From DATHTC01 sp963746805 (lineage in GTDB: Bacteria; Actinomycetota; Thermoleophilia; Gaiellales; Gaiellaceae), in assembly GCA_963746805.1 (NCBI GenBank), contig CAVVCQ010000008.1, forward strand, positions 248,001 through 312,000: a stretch of 64,000 nt of DNA. The letters run 5' to 3'. The notes beneath the pieces were generated by a model that was not told the DNA's origin, ran no database searches, and was given only the letters and a program-made list of their open reading frames with translations. Below, piece by piece: positions 45,640 to 54,977 of the stretch. Position 1 is the first letter of the stretch; each line of letters starts with the position of its first letter. A program made the translations under genes and the position numbers.

Positions 45640-46851
45640 GTGAAGGTCGAGGCGGTCGAGTACGGCGACAAGCGCGTCTACAGCGTGGCCTCGTTCAACC
45701 GCGGCGTCGCGGACTGGCTCCGGCGGCTGCCGACGGTGTGGGTCGAGGGCGAGGTCACGGAGCTGCGGCGCCAGCAGGCGTGGCAGAGCGTCTTCCTCAC
45801 GCTGAAGGACCCGGACGACGGCTCGTGCCTGCCCGTCACGATCGCGCGGTCGCGCTTCGACGCGCTCCGGCTCGACCTGCGGGACGGCGAGCGCGTGCAC
45901 GTCTTCGGCCGCCCGGAGCTGTTCGAGCAGCGTGCCGACTTCCGGCTCCGCGCCCTCTCGATCGAGCGGTTCGGCCTCGGCGACCATCTCGCCCGGCTGG
46001 AGCGCCTGAAGGGGAAGCTCGCCGCGGAGGGCCTGTTCGCGCCGGAGCGGAAGCGGCCGCTCCCCGTGCTCCCGCGCCGGATCGGGCTCGTCACCGGCAA
46101 CGACGCCGCGGCGAAGCGCGACGTGCTCGCGACGATCTCCGGCCGGTTCCCGGCAGCTCGCGTGCTCGTCGCGGAGGCGTACGTGCAGGGGCCGCGCGCG
46201 GCTGCCGCGGTCGTCGACGCGCTCGCGCGGGTTTGCGCCGAGCCGGAGGTGGACGTCGTCGTGGTCGCGCGCGGCGGCGGCAGCTTCGAGGACCTGCTCC
46301 CGTTCAGCGACGAACGGCTCGTGCGCGCGATCGCGTCGTGCCCCGTCCCGGTCGTCACCGCCGTCGGCCACGAGCAGGACACGCCGCTCTGCGACCTCGC
46401 CGCCGACGTCCGCGCATCGACGCCCACGGCGGCGGGGAAGCTCGTCGTCCCGGACGCGGCGGAGCTCGCGGGGCGCCTCGACCGCGCCCGCACCTCGCTC
46501 GCCCGCTGCGCGCGCCGCACGCTCGAGCGCGAACGGGAGCGGGTGGAGCGCGACCACGAGCGTCTGCGCCGCGCGCCGGCCCTCCTCCTCGAGCGCACGG
46601 CCGAGCGCGTCGACGGGCTGCACGCGCGCCTGCGCCGAGCCCCGGCGCTCGCGGTCGAGCGAAAGCGTGCGGCCCTGTCTGCCGCGCACGGCAGGCTCGC
46701 GGCGCTGTCTCCGCACGCCACGCTCGAGCGCGGGTACGCCATCGTCCGCGCCCACGATGCCGTGGTGACCGACCCGGAGGTTGTGGAGGCCGGTGACCGC
46801 CTCGACGTCCGCGTCGCGCACGGCTCGTTCGCGGCCGAGGTCACCGAATGA
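45640..46851 (+). CDS. xseA: Exodeoxyribonuclease VII large subunit
   Basis: A 403-residue catalytic subunit that degrades single-stranded DNA from either end. N-terminal OB domain (residues about 18-115: WLRRLPTVWVEGEVTELRRQ, VFLTLKDPDDGSCLPVTIAR), then the catalytic core with RIGLVTGNDAAAKRDVLATI, VVVVARGGGSFEDLLPFSDE and TAVGHEQDTPLCDLAADVRA. The C-terminal coiled coil holds the small subunits. GTG at 45640. Its stop overlaps xseB. Confidence 0.96.
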   Translation: MKVEAVEYGDKRVYSVASFNRGVADWLRRLPTVWVEGEVTELRRQQAWQSVFLTLKDPDDGSCLPVTIARSRFDALRLDLRDGERVHVFGRPELFEQRADFRLRALSIERFGLGDHLARLERLKGKLAAEGLFAPERKRPLPVLPRRIGLVTGNDAAAKRDVLATISGRFPAARVLVAEAYVQGPRAAAAVVDALARVCAEPEVDVVVVARGGGSFEDLLPFSDERLVRAIASCPVPVVTAVGHEQDTPLCDLAADVRASTPTAAGKLVVPDAAELAGRLDRARTSLARCARRTLERERERVERDHERLRRAPALLLERTAERVDGLHARLRRAPALAVERKRAALSAAHGRLAALSPHATLERGYAIVRAHDAVVTDPEVVEAGDRLDVRVAHGSFAAEVTE

Positions 46852-47045
46852 CATTCGAGGAGGCCCAGCGGGAGCTGGAGCAGATCGTCGAGCGGCTCGA
46901 GCGCGGCCAGGCCGGGCTCGACGAGACGCTCAGGCTCTGGGAGCGGGGCGAGGAGCTGTACCGCTTCTGCCGCGAGCAACTCGACGCGGCGCACGGCAAG
47001 ATCGAGGAGCTCGCGCGTCGGACGGCCGCCGAGCAGGCCGAGTAG
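46848..47045 (+). CDS. xseB: Exodeoxyribonuclease VII small subunit
   Basis: A 65-residue helical protein: TFEEAQRELEQIVERLERGQ, AGLDETLRLWERGEELYRFC. This is the standard XseB pattern (FExALxELExIVxxLExG, then SLEESLxLYExGxxLxxxC). ATGA overlap with xseA ensures stoichiometric translation. Confidence 0.95.
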   Translation: MTFEEAQRELEQIVERLERGQAGLDETLRLWERGEELYRFCREQLDAAHGKIEELARRTAAEQAE

Positions 47046-47055
47046 GATCCCGCAC

Positions 47056-47475
47056 GTGGACCGTGGTGCGATGCTGCGGCAGGTTCCGCTCTTCTCCAGC
47101 CTCGGGGCCAAGGAGATCGAGCACGTCGCGGCCTCGATGAAGGAGCGCATCTTCGCGGAGGGCCAGACGATCACGACCGAGGGCGAGCACGGCGTCGGCT
47201 TCTTCGTGATCGAGGACGGCGAGGCGTCCGTGACCGTCCGCGGAGAGCAGCGGACGATCCTGCGCCGCGGCGAGTACTTCGGCGAGATCGCGCTGATCGC
47301 GGGCTCCGACAGGACGGCGACCGTGACGGCGCTCACGGAGCTCCGCTGCCTCGGGATGACGTTCTGGGAGTTCCGGCCGATCGTCGAGTCGAACGGCCCG
47401 ATCGCGTGGACGCTGCTCCAGTCGCTCGCGAAGCAGCTACACGCGATCGAGGCCGCTCCCAAGGCGCCGGCCTAG
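47056..47475 (+). CDS. Stand-alone cyclic-nucleotide-binding-domain protein
   Basis: A 139-residue protein with only a cNMP-binding beta-roll: LRQVPLFSSLGAKEIEHVAA, GFFVIEDGEASVTVRGEQRT and the phosphate-binding cassette GEYFGEIALIAGSDRTATVT with its Arg. There is no helix-turn-helix, so it is not a CRP-type regulator itself. It lies 10 nt after xseB on the same strand and overlaps glycerate kinase by 39 nt in convergent orientation. Confidence 0.9.
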   Translation: MDRGAMLRQVPLFSSLGAKEIEHVAASMKERIFAEGQTITTEGEHGVGFFVIEDGEASVTVRGEQRTILRRGEYFGEIALIAGSDRTATVTALTELRCLGMTFWEFRPIVESNGPIAWTLLQSLAKQLHAIEAAPKAPA

Positions 47476-48360
47476 CTCGACGAGGTCGTCGGCGGCGCGG
47501 GCCGGGTCGCCCGAGAGCGCGACGGTCTCCACGCTCGGCAGCGGCTCCTCGACGCGGCCGCCGAAGACGACGCAGCGGACGCCCGCCTCCGCGCAGCGAC
47601 GCGCGACCTCCCAGGGCGCCTTCCCGCGGGCCGTCGTCCGGTCGACCGTGCCCTCGCCGGTGACGACGAGGTCGTACGGCCGGGGATCGAAGCCGAGCTC
47701 GTCGAGCACGAACGGCGCGCCGGGCCGGAGCTCGGCGCCGAGCGAGGCGAGCGCAGCGCCGAGGCCGCCGGCCGCGCCGCCGCCGGGCACGTCCGGAAGG
47801 CCGGTCGCGGCGAACCGCTCCTCCAGCGCCGCGACGTCCTCGGGCGACGCGCCCTTCTGCGGGCCGAACAGCCGCGGCGCCTCGACGAGGCGTGCGTCGA
47901 CGTCGCAGGCGACCGCCGTCGGCGCGGGCAGCGCGGCCAGCACCTCGAGCAACCCCGCGCCGGCGTCCATGTTCGCCGTCCCGCCGAGCCCGACGACGAG
48001 CGCGCGCGGGCTGCCGACCTGCCGAAGGAGCAGCCCGAGGCCGCGGCTGGAGGCATGCCGGACGTCGAGCCGCCCGGGGTCGAGCGGGATCGCCTCCGCC
48101 GCCTCGACGACCGCCGTCCCGTCGTCGAGGAGGAGCCAGCGCGCCGTCCGGGGCCGGCCGAACGCGTCCTCGACCCGCGCCTCGCGCCAGGCGCCGCCGC
48201 GCGTCGCGTAGAGCGCGTCGAGCGTCCCCTCCCCGCCGTCGGCGAGCGGCAGCGTGTCGCAGCCGACGCCGGCGAGCCGAAACCCCTCGCGCAGCGCATC
48301 CGCGGCGGCGGACGCGCCCAGGACGCCTTTGAGGCTAGCCGGGCACGCGAGCACGCGCAC
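47437..48360 (-). CDS. Glycerate kinase (GarK type)
   Basis: A 307-residue kinase that phosphorylates D-glycerate, probably to 2-phosphoglycerate. Family marks: ACPASLKGVLGASAAADALR near the start (the SFKESLSA-like loop), PLADGGEGTLDAL, VVGLGGTANMDAGAGLLEVL, VPGGGAAGGLGAALASLGA and VVTGEGTVDRTTARGKAP near residue 240. GTG at 48360 overlaps the next gene by 26 nt; GTG at 48354 is nearly equivalent. Confidence 0.93.
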   Translation of the reverse strand: MRVLACPASLKGVLGASAAADALREGFRLAGVGCDTLPLADGGEGTLDALYATRGGAWREARVEDAFGRPRTARWLLLDDGTAVVEAAEAIPLDPGRLDVRHASSRGLGLLLRQVGSPRALVVGLGGTANMDAGAGLLEVLAALPAPTAVACDVDARLVEAPRLFGPQKGASPEDVAALEERFAATGLPDVPGGGAAGGLGAALASLGAELRPGAPFVLDELGFDPRPYDLVVTGEGTVDRTTARGKAPWEVARRCAEAGVRCVVFGGRVEEPLPSVETVALSGDPARAADDLVELGRRLGSGLDRV

Positions 48361-49399
48361 GCGCGCGACCCTCCACGCGCGGCGGCACCTCCTCCGCCTC
48401 GGCCTCCGCCTCGTCCTCCTCCGAGATCCGCCGCAGCGACGCGAAGGAGATGCCCTCGCGTGCGAGGAAGACGAGCCCGACCCCGACCCCGACCGACATC
48501 TCGATCGCCTGCAGGCCGATCCCGAAGGCGAACCCGTGGGCGTACGTGATGCCGTACGGCACGAGCGGCAGCGCGACGGCTGCCTGGAGGAGGCCGACGT
48601 TCCCGGGCCAGAGCGGGAAGATCGTCGCGACGTTCATCAGCAGCAGGACGAGGCCGGCGGCCGCGAACGGCTCCTCGATCCGGAAGGCATGCATCGCCGC
48701 CCAGACCGCCGTCAGCTGCAGGAACCAGCCGGTGCACTGCGCCAGGATCGCCGTGCCGGACGCGAGCGGCGCCCGCAGCACGCCGAGGCCGTTCCGCGCC
48801 ATCACCACGTGCTCGCGGATGCGGCCGAGCTCGCGTCCGACGTGGATCGTGTGCCGCCGCGCCGCCATGAACGCGATTCCGAGCAGTACCGCGCCGAGTG
48901 CGACCACGATCACGAGCGACGTCACGGCCCACGCCGGGATCCGCGCCTGCATCATCACGTAGAGGACGAGGAGCGCCACCGCGACGAGGTCGAAGACGCG
49001 GTGGGCGAAGACCGTCCCCGCGAGCGTCGCCCAGAGGCCGCGACGGGGTGGAAGGCGACGCTGGAGCACGCTGACCCGGAGAACCTCGCCGGCGCGCGCG
49101 GGCAGCACCGCGTTGCCGAGGAGGCCGACCCCGAACGCGGAGAAGACGTCGCGGAACCGCGGGTGCGGCGGCGGCATCGCCTGGTTGATGATGGCCCGCC
49201 ACGAGACCGCGCGCACGAGCACGGACAGAAGGTTGAGGACGACGGCGAAGAGCGCCCAGCGCCAGTAGACGGACTCGAACGAATCGGCGACCACGTCCCA
49301 GCGCGGCCCGCGCCACCAGAACGCGAGCACCGCGGCGGCGAGGGAAGCAGCGGCGAGCACCGCGCGCACCCAGCCCGCGTTCAGGACGCGGATCCTCAT
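48335..49399 (-). CDS. Lysylphosphatidylglycerol-synthase-type (UPF0104) membrane protein
   Basis: A 354-residue polytopic protein with about eight helices and the typical NLLSVLVRAVSWRAIINQAM, GLLGNAVLPARAGEVLRVSV and FPLWPGNVGLLQAAVALPLV segments. The family flips or joins lipids in some cases (MprF N-terminal domain) and sits next to glycosyltransferases in many actinobacteria. The C-terminus is acidic then basic and cytosolic. ATG at 49399 overlaps the glycosyltransferase stop as ATGA, so the two are a unit, perhaps for a glycolipid. Confidence 0.88.
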   Translation of the reverse strand: MRIRVLNAGWVRAVLAAASLAAAVLAFWWRGPRWDVVADSFESVYWRWALFAVVLNLLSVLVRAVSWRAIINQAMPPPHPRFRDVFSAFGVGLLGNAVLPARAGEVLRVSVLQRRLPPRRGLWATLAGTVFAHRVFDLVAVALLVLYVMMQARIPAWAVTSLVIVVALGAVLLGIAFMAARRHTIHVGRELGRIREHVVMARNGLGVLRAPLASGTAILAQCTGWFLQLTAVWAAMHAFRIEEPFAAAGLVLLLMNVATIFPLWPGNVGLLQAAVALPLVPYGITYAHGFAFGIGLQAIEMSVGVGVGLVFLAREGISFASLRRISEEDEAEAEAEEVPPRVEGRARARARVPG

Positions 49400-50538
49400 G
49401 TCACAACCCTCACGCGCGTCTTCCCGGTGACGAGCTCGTAGACCCCGAGCAGCCGCTCCGCGATCCGGTCCCATCCGTACTCGCCCGCGGCGAGCTCACG
49501 CGCGGCCGTCCCGAGGGCCCGGCGCCGTTCCTCGTCCTCGAGCAGGCCGATCACCGCCTGGGCGAGCGCCTCCGGGTCGCCCGGCGGAACGGACACGCCG
49601 GTCTCGGGTGTCATCACCGCGCGGTACCCGGGGATGTCCGAGGCAATCGCGGGCGTCGCGCATGCGAACGCGCGCGTGAGCACCATGCCGAAGCTCTCGC
49701 CGCCGAGCGACGGCGCCACGAGCGCCTTCGTGCCGAGGAGCTCCTCGGTCAGCGCGTCCTGCGAGAGGAATCCGCGCACGACGATCCCGCTGCGGTCGGC
49801 GCCGAGCCGCGACTGCAGGAGCGAGACGGCGAGCGGGTCGGCGCCGACGACGTGCAACCGGGCGCCGGTCGCGCGGTGGATCTCCGGCCAGGCGCGCAGG
49901 AGGACGTGGAGGCCCTTCCGCTGCTCCTGCCGGCCGGCGAACGTCACGCGATGGTCGCGGCCGCCGGCGTCGGCCTGCGGGGGGACGAGCACGCCGTTCG
50001 GGACGATCTCGTACGCGGCGGGCGAGTACGAGGCGGCAGTGTCCCGTGCCTGCTCCGAGACGGCGATCCGGTGCTCCAGGCGGTCGAGGAGGAAGCCCCA
50101 TGCCGGCATCGCGAGCTTCGTCCAGGCGAGGCGGCCGCTCGCGTGGAAGGTGGCGACGGCGGGGCAGCGCGCGAACGCGAGGGCGGCCACGCACGGCGTC
50201 GGCGTCAGCGGCTCGTGCAGGTGGATCACGTCGAAGCGTTCCCGCTCGAGCGTCTGCCGCATGCGCCAGACCGACCGCGGGCTGAGGATGATGTTCGGCA
50301 GCGAGCCGTTCGCCGGCACGATCACCGAACGGCCGACGGGGATCACGCGTTCGGGGGGCTGCCCGTGCCGGCCGAGCCGCGGGTGCAGCACGCGCGTGAA
50401 GCTGCCGGGCGGGTCGTTCCCCATGACGATGCGCACGTCGCAGCCGAGGCGCTCGAGCGCCTCGGCCTGGAGCTCCGCGTGCTCGACGACGGCACCCCAG
50501 AAGGACCACGAGTACGGGACGACGATCCCGACCTTCAC
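49396..50538 (-). CDS. GT4-family glycosyltransferase (PimA/GtfA-like)
   Basis: A 380-residue GT-B enzyme. The start is VGIVVPYSWSFWGAVVEHAE, then FDVIHLHEPLTPTPCVAALA and PAVATFHASGRLAWTKLAMP. The donor site reads VTFAGRQEQRKGLHVLLRAW and the nucleotide-sugar loop LVAPSLGGESFGMVLTRAFA (the E-x7-E like motif). This is most like the phosphatidyl-inositol mannosyltransferase group. Paired with the flippase-like membrane gene it suggests glycolipid assembly. Confidence 0.92.
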   Translation of the reverse strand: MKVGIVVPYSWSFWGAVVEHAELQAEALERLGCDVRIVMGNDPPGSFTRVLHPRLGRHGQPPERVIPVGRSVIVPANGSLPNIILSPRSVWRMRQTLERERFDVIHLHEPLTPTPCVAALAFARCPAVATFHASGRLAWTKLAMPAWGFLLDRLEHRIAVSEQARDTAASYSPAAYEIVPNGVLVPPQADAGGRDHRVTFAGRQEQRKGLHVLLRAWPEIHRATGARLHVVGADPLAVSLLQSRLGADRSGIVVRGFLSQDALTEELLGTKALVAPSLGGESFGMVLTRAFACATPAIASDIPGYRAVMTPETGVSVPPGDPEALAQAVIGLLEDEERRRALGTAARELAAGEYGWDRIAERLLGVYELVTGKTRVRVVT

Positions 50539-50560
50539 CGCGGGGAGGATAAAGAGGCCG

Positions 50561-50932
50561 CTAGACCGCGGAGCGAGCCGCCCGCGCGAGCTCCTCCGGA
50601 AGGCGCGAGATCGCGTCCTCCTTCGTCATCCACACGGAGGCGCCAACTTCGGCCGCGCGCCGCTCCCAGTCGTCCTGCTCGAGGCCTGAGATGAGGACGA
50701 CGCCCGTGTCCGGAAGCTGCCGCCGGATGCGCCGCGCAGCCTCCAGCCCGTCGGTCCCGGGCATGACCGCGTCGAGCATGACCACGTCAGGGTGGAGCTT
50801 CTCGGCGAGTGCGATCGCCTCGTCGCCGTCACCGGCACGGCCCACGACCTCGAGGCGTGGGTCGGCGTCGACGAGCTGCGCGAGCGCGTCGAGGAAGATC
50901 GCGTGGTCGTCGGCGAGGAGCACGCGGAGCAT
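50561..50932 (-). CDS. Single-domain response regulator (receiver only)
   Basis: A 123-residue CheY-like receiver: LRVLLADDHAIFLDALAQLV with the acidic pair, phospho-acceptor VVMLDAVMPGTDGLEAARRI (Asp near 54), and the Lys in VWMTKEDAISRLPEELA. It begins like NarL/DegU-type regulators but stops before a DNA-binding domain. No histidine kinase is adjacent. The gene lies 78 nt from the divergent deaminase gene. Confidence 0.92.
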   Translation of the reverse strand: MLRVLLADDHAIFLDALAQLVDADPRLEVVGRAGDGDEAIALAEKLHPDVVMLDAVMPGTDGLEAARRIRRQLPDTGVVLISGLEQDDWERRAAEVGASVWMTKEDAISRLPEELARAARSAV

Positions 50933-51010
50933 CGGGTGTGGTGTTCCCCGCTTCGATACCGGTTGCAAACCGGATTCGCGCCAGCCGCGAGCGCCGTTAC
51001 GATCGCAGGG

Positions 51011-52021
51011 ATGGATCGCGACGGCCTCGCGGAGCTCCACACGCACCTCGGCGGGTCGGTCGCGTCCGAGATCCTTTGGAGCCTCGCGCACGAGCAGGGG
51101 ATCGCGCTGCCGGTCAAGGACTACTGGGACTTCGACCGCCTCGTCACGGTCTCCGACCCGCGCGGCGTGCCGAACCTCGACGCGCTCGACGCGATCTACC
51201 ACTGGACGGAGCTGATCCAGTCCTCGCCGCTCGCGGTCGAGCGCTCCGTGCACGCGGCGATCGGCGGCGCCTACCGCTCGCAGGGGATCACGACGCTCGA
51301 GCTGCGCTTCAACCCGATGAAGCGGAACCGCGGCGGTGAGCGCGACCTCGACCACATCATCCTCGCAGCCATCCGCGGGCTCGACCGGGCCGCGATCGAG
51401 TACCCACATGTGCGTTGCGGTCTGATCCTGATGATGGACCGGACGTTCGACGCGGAGCTCAACGCGATCGTCGTCGAGAAGGCGATCAAGTGGGCGCCGC
51501 GCGGGGTCGTCGGGATCGACATCGCCGGGCCGCGCCCGGGCGGCGGCCGCTACGACTACACGCAGGTGGCGCCGATGGTCGAGGCCGCCCGCGAGGCGGG
51601 GCTCGGGGTCACGATTCACGTGGGCGAAGAGGGGGGCGACAACGCCCGCGAGGAGATCGGCGAGGTCATCGAGTCGCTGCGTCCCGACCGGATCGGCCAC
51701 GGCATCCTCGCCGCGGGCGACCCCGAGCTCGTGGCCGCGCTGCGCGAGACCGGGATCGTGCTCGAGATCTGCCCGACCTCGAACCTGCTGACGAAGGCAC
51801 TCGCCGACGAGGATGCGGTGCGCGAGACATTCCGGACGTTCGTCGACGGCGGCGTCCAGTTCACGATCGCCACCGACGGCCCGGAGATGATGCGCACGCA
51901 CCTCCGCGACGAGTTCGAGCTGCTCACCCGCATCGGCGCGCTCGACGAGGACGAGGCCCGCGAGGCGAACCGGCGCGGGCACGAGGCGAGCTTCGTCCGC
52001 GGCGGCGCCGTCCGGGCCTAG
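51011..52021 (+). CDS. Adenosine-deaminase-family metal hydrolase
   Basis: A 336-residue TIM-barrel enzyme. Zinc ligands are visible as ELHTHLGGSV (HxH near 10), VTIHVGEEGGDNAREEI (His and catalytic Glu) and RIGHGI. The last motif is FTIATDGPEM, where adenosine deaminases have two adjacent Asp (TDDP); here the second is Gly. One Asp remains for the metal, but the ring-binding partner is lost, so the substrate may differ from adenosine (another purine or a futalosine-like nucleoside). ATG at 51011. Confidence 0.87.
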   Translation: MDRDGLAELHTHLGGSVASEILWSLAHEQGIALPVKDYWDFDRLVTVSDPRGVPNLDALDAIYHWTELIQSSPLAVERSVHAAIGGAYRSQGITTLELRFNPMKRNRGGERDLDHIILAAIRGLDRAAIEYPHVRCGLILMMDRTFDAELNAIVVEKAIKWAPRGVVGIDIAGPRPGGGRYDYTQVAPMVEAAREAGLGVTIHVGEEGGDNAREEIGEVIESLRPDRIGHGILAAGDPELVAALRETGIVLEICPTSNLLTKALADEDAVRETFRTFVDGGVQFTIATDGPEMMRTHLRDEFELLTRIGALDEDEAREANRRGHEASFVRGGAVRA

Positions 52022-52053
52022 CGGCCGGAAATACGCCTTTCGGTCAATGGTTC

Positions 52054-52068
52054 GCCCCTCCGGGGCGG
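52054..52068 (+). terminator. Short hairpin between the deaminase and small LuxR genes
   Basis: CGCCCC-tcc-GGGGCG, a 6-bp stem, begins 33 nt after the deaminase stop. It is a plausible terminator or 5' leader element of the following gene. Confidence 0.4.
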
Positions 52069-52083
52069 GAGTAGCGTCGCGGC

Positions 52084-52350
52084 ATGACGCAAACCTCGCC
52101 TAGCGCCCTCCCGAGCATCACCGAGCGGCAGCGCCAGGTGGTCGAGCTCATCGCGGCCGGATGCTCCAACGAGGAGGTCGGCGCCCGCCTCGGCATCTCT
52201 CCCCGCACCGCCAAGGCACACGCCGACGCCCTCAGGCAGAAGCTCGGCGTGTCGAGGCGGCGTCAGATCCCGGCCGCGTACCGCGTGTTGACGGGCCGGG
52301 ATCCCCTCGCTCAAGGCCTCGGGGCAGAAGCAACGGCTCCGGGGGACTGA
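52084..52350 (+). CDS. Small LuxR-type helix-turn-helix protein
   Basis: An 88-residue protein that is nearly all helix-turn-helix: ITERQRQVVELIAAGCSNEE, VGARLGISPRTAKAHADALR, QKLGVSRRRQIPAAYRVLTG. There is no receiver or sensor domain. Such stand-alone domains either bind DNA under control of a partner or compete with full-length LuxR proteins. The single-domain receiver at 50561 could be such a partner. A strong hairpin follows. Confidence 0.88.
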   Translation: MTQTSPSALPSITERQRQVVELIAAGCSNEEVGARLGISPRTAKAHADALRQKLGVSRRRQIPAAYRVLTGRDPLAQGLGAEATAPGD

Positions 52351-52355
52351 CGGCG

Positions 52356-52391
52356 CCGTGCCCCTCCCCGCTCCGGCTGGGAGGGGCACGG
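52356..52391 (+). terminator. Strong hairpin terminator
   Basis: CCGTGCCCCTCCC / GGGAGGGGCACGG, a perfect 13-bp stem with a 10-nt loop, starts 6 nt after the small LuxR gene. It separates that gene from the large regulator that starts at 52476. Confidence 0.7.
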
Positions 52392-52475
52392 CAGTTCCCC
52401 GTCTCGACGACGAAAGGAGCGCGATACGGTGTTCGTCGCGGACCTGCGGCCCGCGACGCGGGAGGGGAGTCGGGG

Positions 52476-54977
52476 TTGGCGAACGTGCCGCAGTTCGACC
52501 CATCGGTCGACCAGAAGCACATCATCGAGCGGCCGCGCCTGCTCAAGCTGCTCGACGAGACGGAGGCGAAGATCATCCTGCTCGTCGCGCCGGCGGGGTA
52601 CGGGAAGACGACCTTGGCACGGCAGTGGCTAACCCGTCAGAACCGCAGAGTAATCCCAATTGACGGCCGCAGCGACGCGCGTACGGCGGTCAGCCTCGCG
52701 AACGCGATTGCCGGGATCGCAGAAGCGTTGGACGACCGCTGTGGCTCCCGCACACGAAGCCGAGCGAAGGTCGATGGACCGGCGCTTACGGTTTCGTCAG
52801 CGGCTCATCTCCTTCTTGACGACCTGCGTCCGATCGTTGGCGAACTACTGGTCTTCATCGATGACATGCCCGATGACGGGTCGCCGGACCTGGGCGTCGT
52901 GGTCGATGCATTATCGAACGCGGGAGCGCGGATTATCGCGACTGCTCGAGAGTTACCCGCGTTTGCTACCGCTCGACGACGGGTCTACGGCGAAACGGCC
53001 ACCGTGGACGCGGAAGTCCTCGGTATGACGGGTGGTGAAGGCCGACGTGCGCTGCGGCGGCTCTCGGCGGCCGCCCGCGACGCTGTCGTCGCGCAGGCGC
53101 ACGGATGGCCAGCAGTGATTGGCCTGGCGGCATTAGCGGGTTCGGCAACCTCCGAGGATCTTTCGACGTCACTGTTTGAGTTCTTTGCGGCTGAACTCGT
53201 CGCCCAGGTGCCCGAAGAGCGACGAAAGGGAGTAACTGAGCTCGCTGTCTTTCCCCGGTTCGACAGCCGTCTCCTCGACTCTCTCTCAAAGCGAACCGAA
53301 CGCGAGGACATCGCCTTGGCGGTTTCGCATGGCTTGCTCGCTGGGACTGCGACACGGGAGGGCGTCGAGTTTCACCCGCTGCTCCGCGCCTATCTGCTCC
53401 AAACATTGCCTCCGGGAACGGCAACCGCGCTCGCCCGTGCTGCCGTCGACACGGCGTTAGGTGCTGAGGCGCATGATGTTGCGTTCGACGTCGTACGCGA
53501 CTTTGGGCTTAGCGAGTTTGTTCCAGACGTCATCGCTCAAGGGCTGGACTCGGCTCTAGAGAACGGGCGCCTTGATCAAGTCGCCTCTTGGGTATCGGAA
53601 TCGTCCGCATCGAGTCCGTACGTCGACCTTGCTCAAGCGGAGCTGGCGTTCCGCAACGGCGACTTTGGCGCAGCCGAGCGGTTCGCAAATCGAGCGGCCA
53701 AGGCATTTCGGCCTGAGCATCGTCGTCGATCGAGAGCGTACGCAGTTGCTGGACGTTCGGCGCATCTCCGCGATCGGTCCAAGGAGGCCGAGCGCTGTTT
53801 TCGTGAAGCGAAGTCGGCCGCATCTACAGACCGAGACATACGCTCGGCGGTTTGGGGGCAGTTCATTGTCTCCACGGAGCGCGAGACCGCTGACACTGAC
53901 GGCACATACCGCGAGGTCGTCGACCTCGGAGACGCCACGCTGAGAGCTCGCGCCGACCTGCACATTGCGCGCTACAACGACATTCGCACAGGTCTCGCCA
54001 CCGGCTCGGCGGCGCGGCGATTGGCGAAGAGGCTCGATGACCCTCTCGAGCGCGCGGCGGCGCTCAACGCCCTCGCCAACAACCTAATTGTTGCTGGCTA
54101 CTACGCCCAAGCTTTCGATGTTGCCCGAATTCAAGCAAACGATGCCGATCAGTACGCGCTCGACTTTGTCCGGGAGCATGTCGCGACGAATCGCGCCTCG
54201 GCGTTCGTAGGGATGAGGCGGCTAGATGACGCAGCTCGCGCTCTCCGGTCCGCGCCAAACCTCGACCTGCTTTCACCGTGGCTCAACTCGAACTATCGCT
54301 GTATCGCGGCTCGACTCGCGATCGCGCGGGAAGATCTCGACGCTGCATGGTCGGTAATCCAGCAACAACCCTCCGAAGAACTCGCCGCCGGCATGCGAGG
54401 TGAGCACCTGGCCGTATCCGCGCTCGTCGCGGCGGCGAAAGGCGTGCGCGCATCCGCGAGAGCGCTCGCCGCAGATGCCGAAGCGATCAGTTCGTACGTG
54501 GAGGTTGTCGTGCTTGTGCCCCTCGCGCGCGCCCTCGTTAGTCGTACAACCAGCGAGAGAAGGGCTCACCTAGACGCGGCACGAGGAGGGTTCCTCAGAA
54601 CCGGAGCTGCCAACGCCCTCGTCACTGCATATCGCGCCGAACCCGCGCTTCTCTTAGCACTCGCGGAGGACCGCGACTTCGTCGGCCATCTGAGGGAGGT
54701 CGTACAACGGGCTGAAGATGCCCCACTCGCGGCTCGTTCGGGCGCGTTCCGAATACCCGAGGGGCCTGAGAAACGTGTGCTCTCTATTCTTACGCCCCGC
54801 GAGCGTGAGGTCTTGGGCCTCTTGCGCGCAGGCCTTCGCAATAGGGAGATTGCGACGACGCTCTTCATATCAGAGGTCACCGTCAAGGCCCATTTGCGGC
54901 ATATCTTCGAGAAGTTGGGCGTGCACACACGAACACAGGCCGCACTGGCTGCCGATCAAGAGGATCGGACTAAATGA
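52476..54977 (+). CDS. Large MalT-like LuxR regulator (LAL family)
   Basis: An 833-residue ATP-dependent activator. TTG at 52476 with GGAGGGGAG upstream is preferred; GTG at 52485 is possible. The N-terminal Walker A is LLVAPAGYGKTTLARQW near 35-51, and the signal-transduction ATPase acidic motif is LLVFIDDMPDDG near 124. Tetratricopeptide-like helices fill residues 350-750. The C-terminal DNA-binding domain reads LTPREREVLGLLRAGLRNRE and VTVKAHLRHIFEKLGVHTRT. The first 150 nt are GC-rich like the host; from about 52625 the DNA turns lower in GC with A/T-ending codons. Its ligand is unknown. Confidence 0.9.
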   Translation: MANVPQFDPSVDQKHIIERPRLLKLLDETEAKIILLVAPAGYGKTTLARQWLTRQNRRVIPIDGRSDARTAVSLANAIAGIAEALDDRCGSRTRSRAKVDGPALTVSSAAHLLLDDLRPIVGELLVFIDDMPDDGSPDLGVVVDALSNAGARIIATARELPAFATARRRVYGETATVDAEVLGMTGGEGRRALRRLSAAARDAVVAQAHGWPAVIGLAALAGSATSEDLSTSLFEFFAAELVAQVPEERRKGVTELAVFPRFDSRLLDSLSKRTEREDIALAVSHGLLAGTATREGVEFHPLLRAYLLQTLPPGTATALARAAVDTALGAEAHDVAFDVVRDFGLSEFVPDVIAQGLDSALENGRLDQVASWVSESSASSPYVDLAQAELAFRNGDFGAAERFANRAAKAFRPEHRRRSRAYAVAGRSAHLRDRSKEAERCFREAKSAASTDRDIRSAVWGQFIVSTERETADTDGTYREVVDLGDATLRARADLHIARYNDIRTGLATGSAARRLAKRLDDPLERAAALNALANNLIVAGYYAQAFDVARIQANDADQYALDFVREHVATNRASAFVGMRRLDDAARALRSAPNLDLLSPWLNSNYRCIAARLAIAREDLDAAWSVIQQQPSEELAAGMRGEHLAVSALVAAAKGVRASARALAADAEAISSYVEVVVLVPLARALVSRTTSERRAHLDAARGGFLRTGAANALVTAYRAEPALLLALAEDRDFVGHLREVVQRAEDAPLAARSGAFRIPEGPEKRVLSILTPREREVLGLLRAGLRNREIATTLFISEVTVKAHLRHIFEKLGVHTRTQAALAADQEDRTK

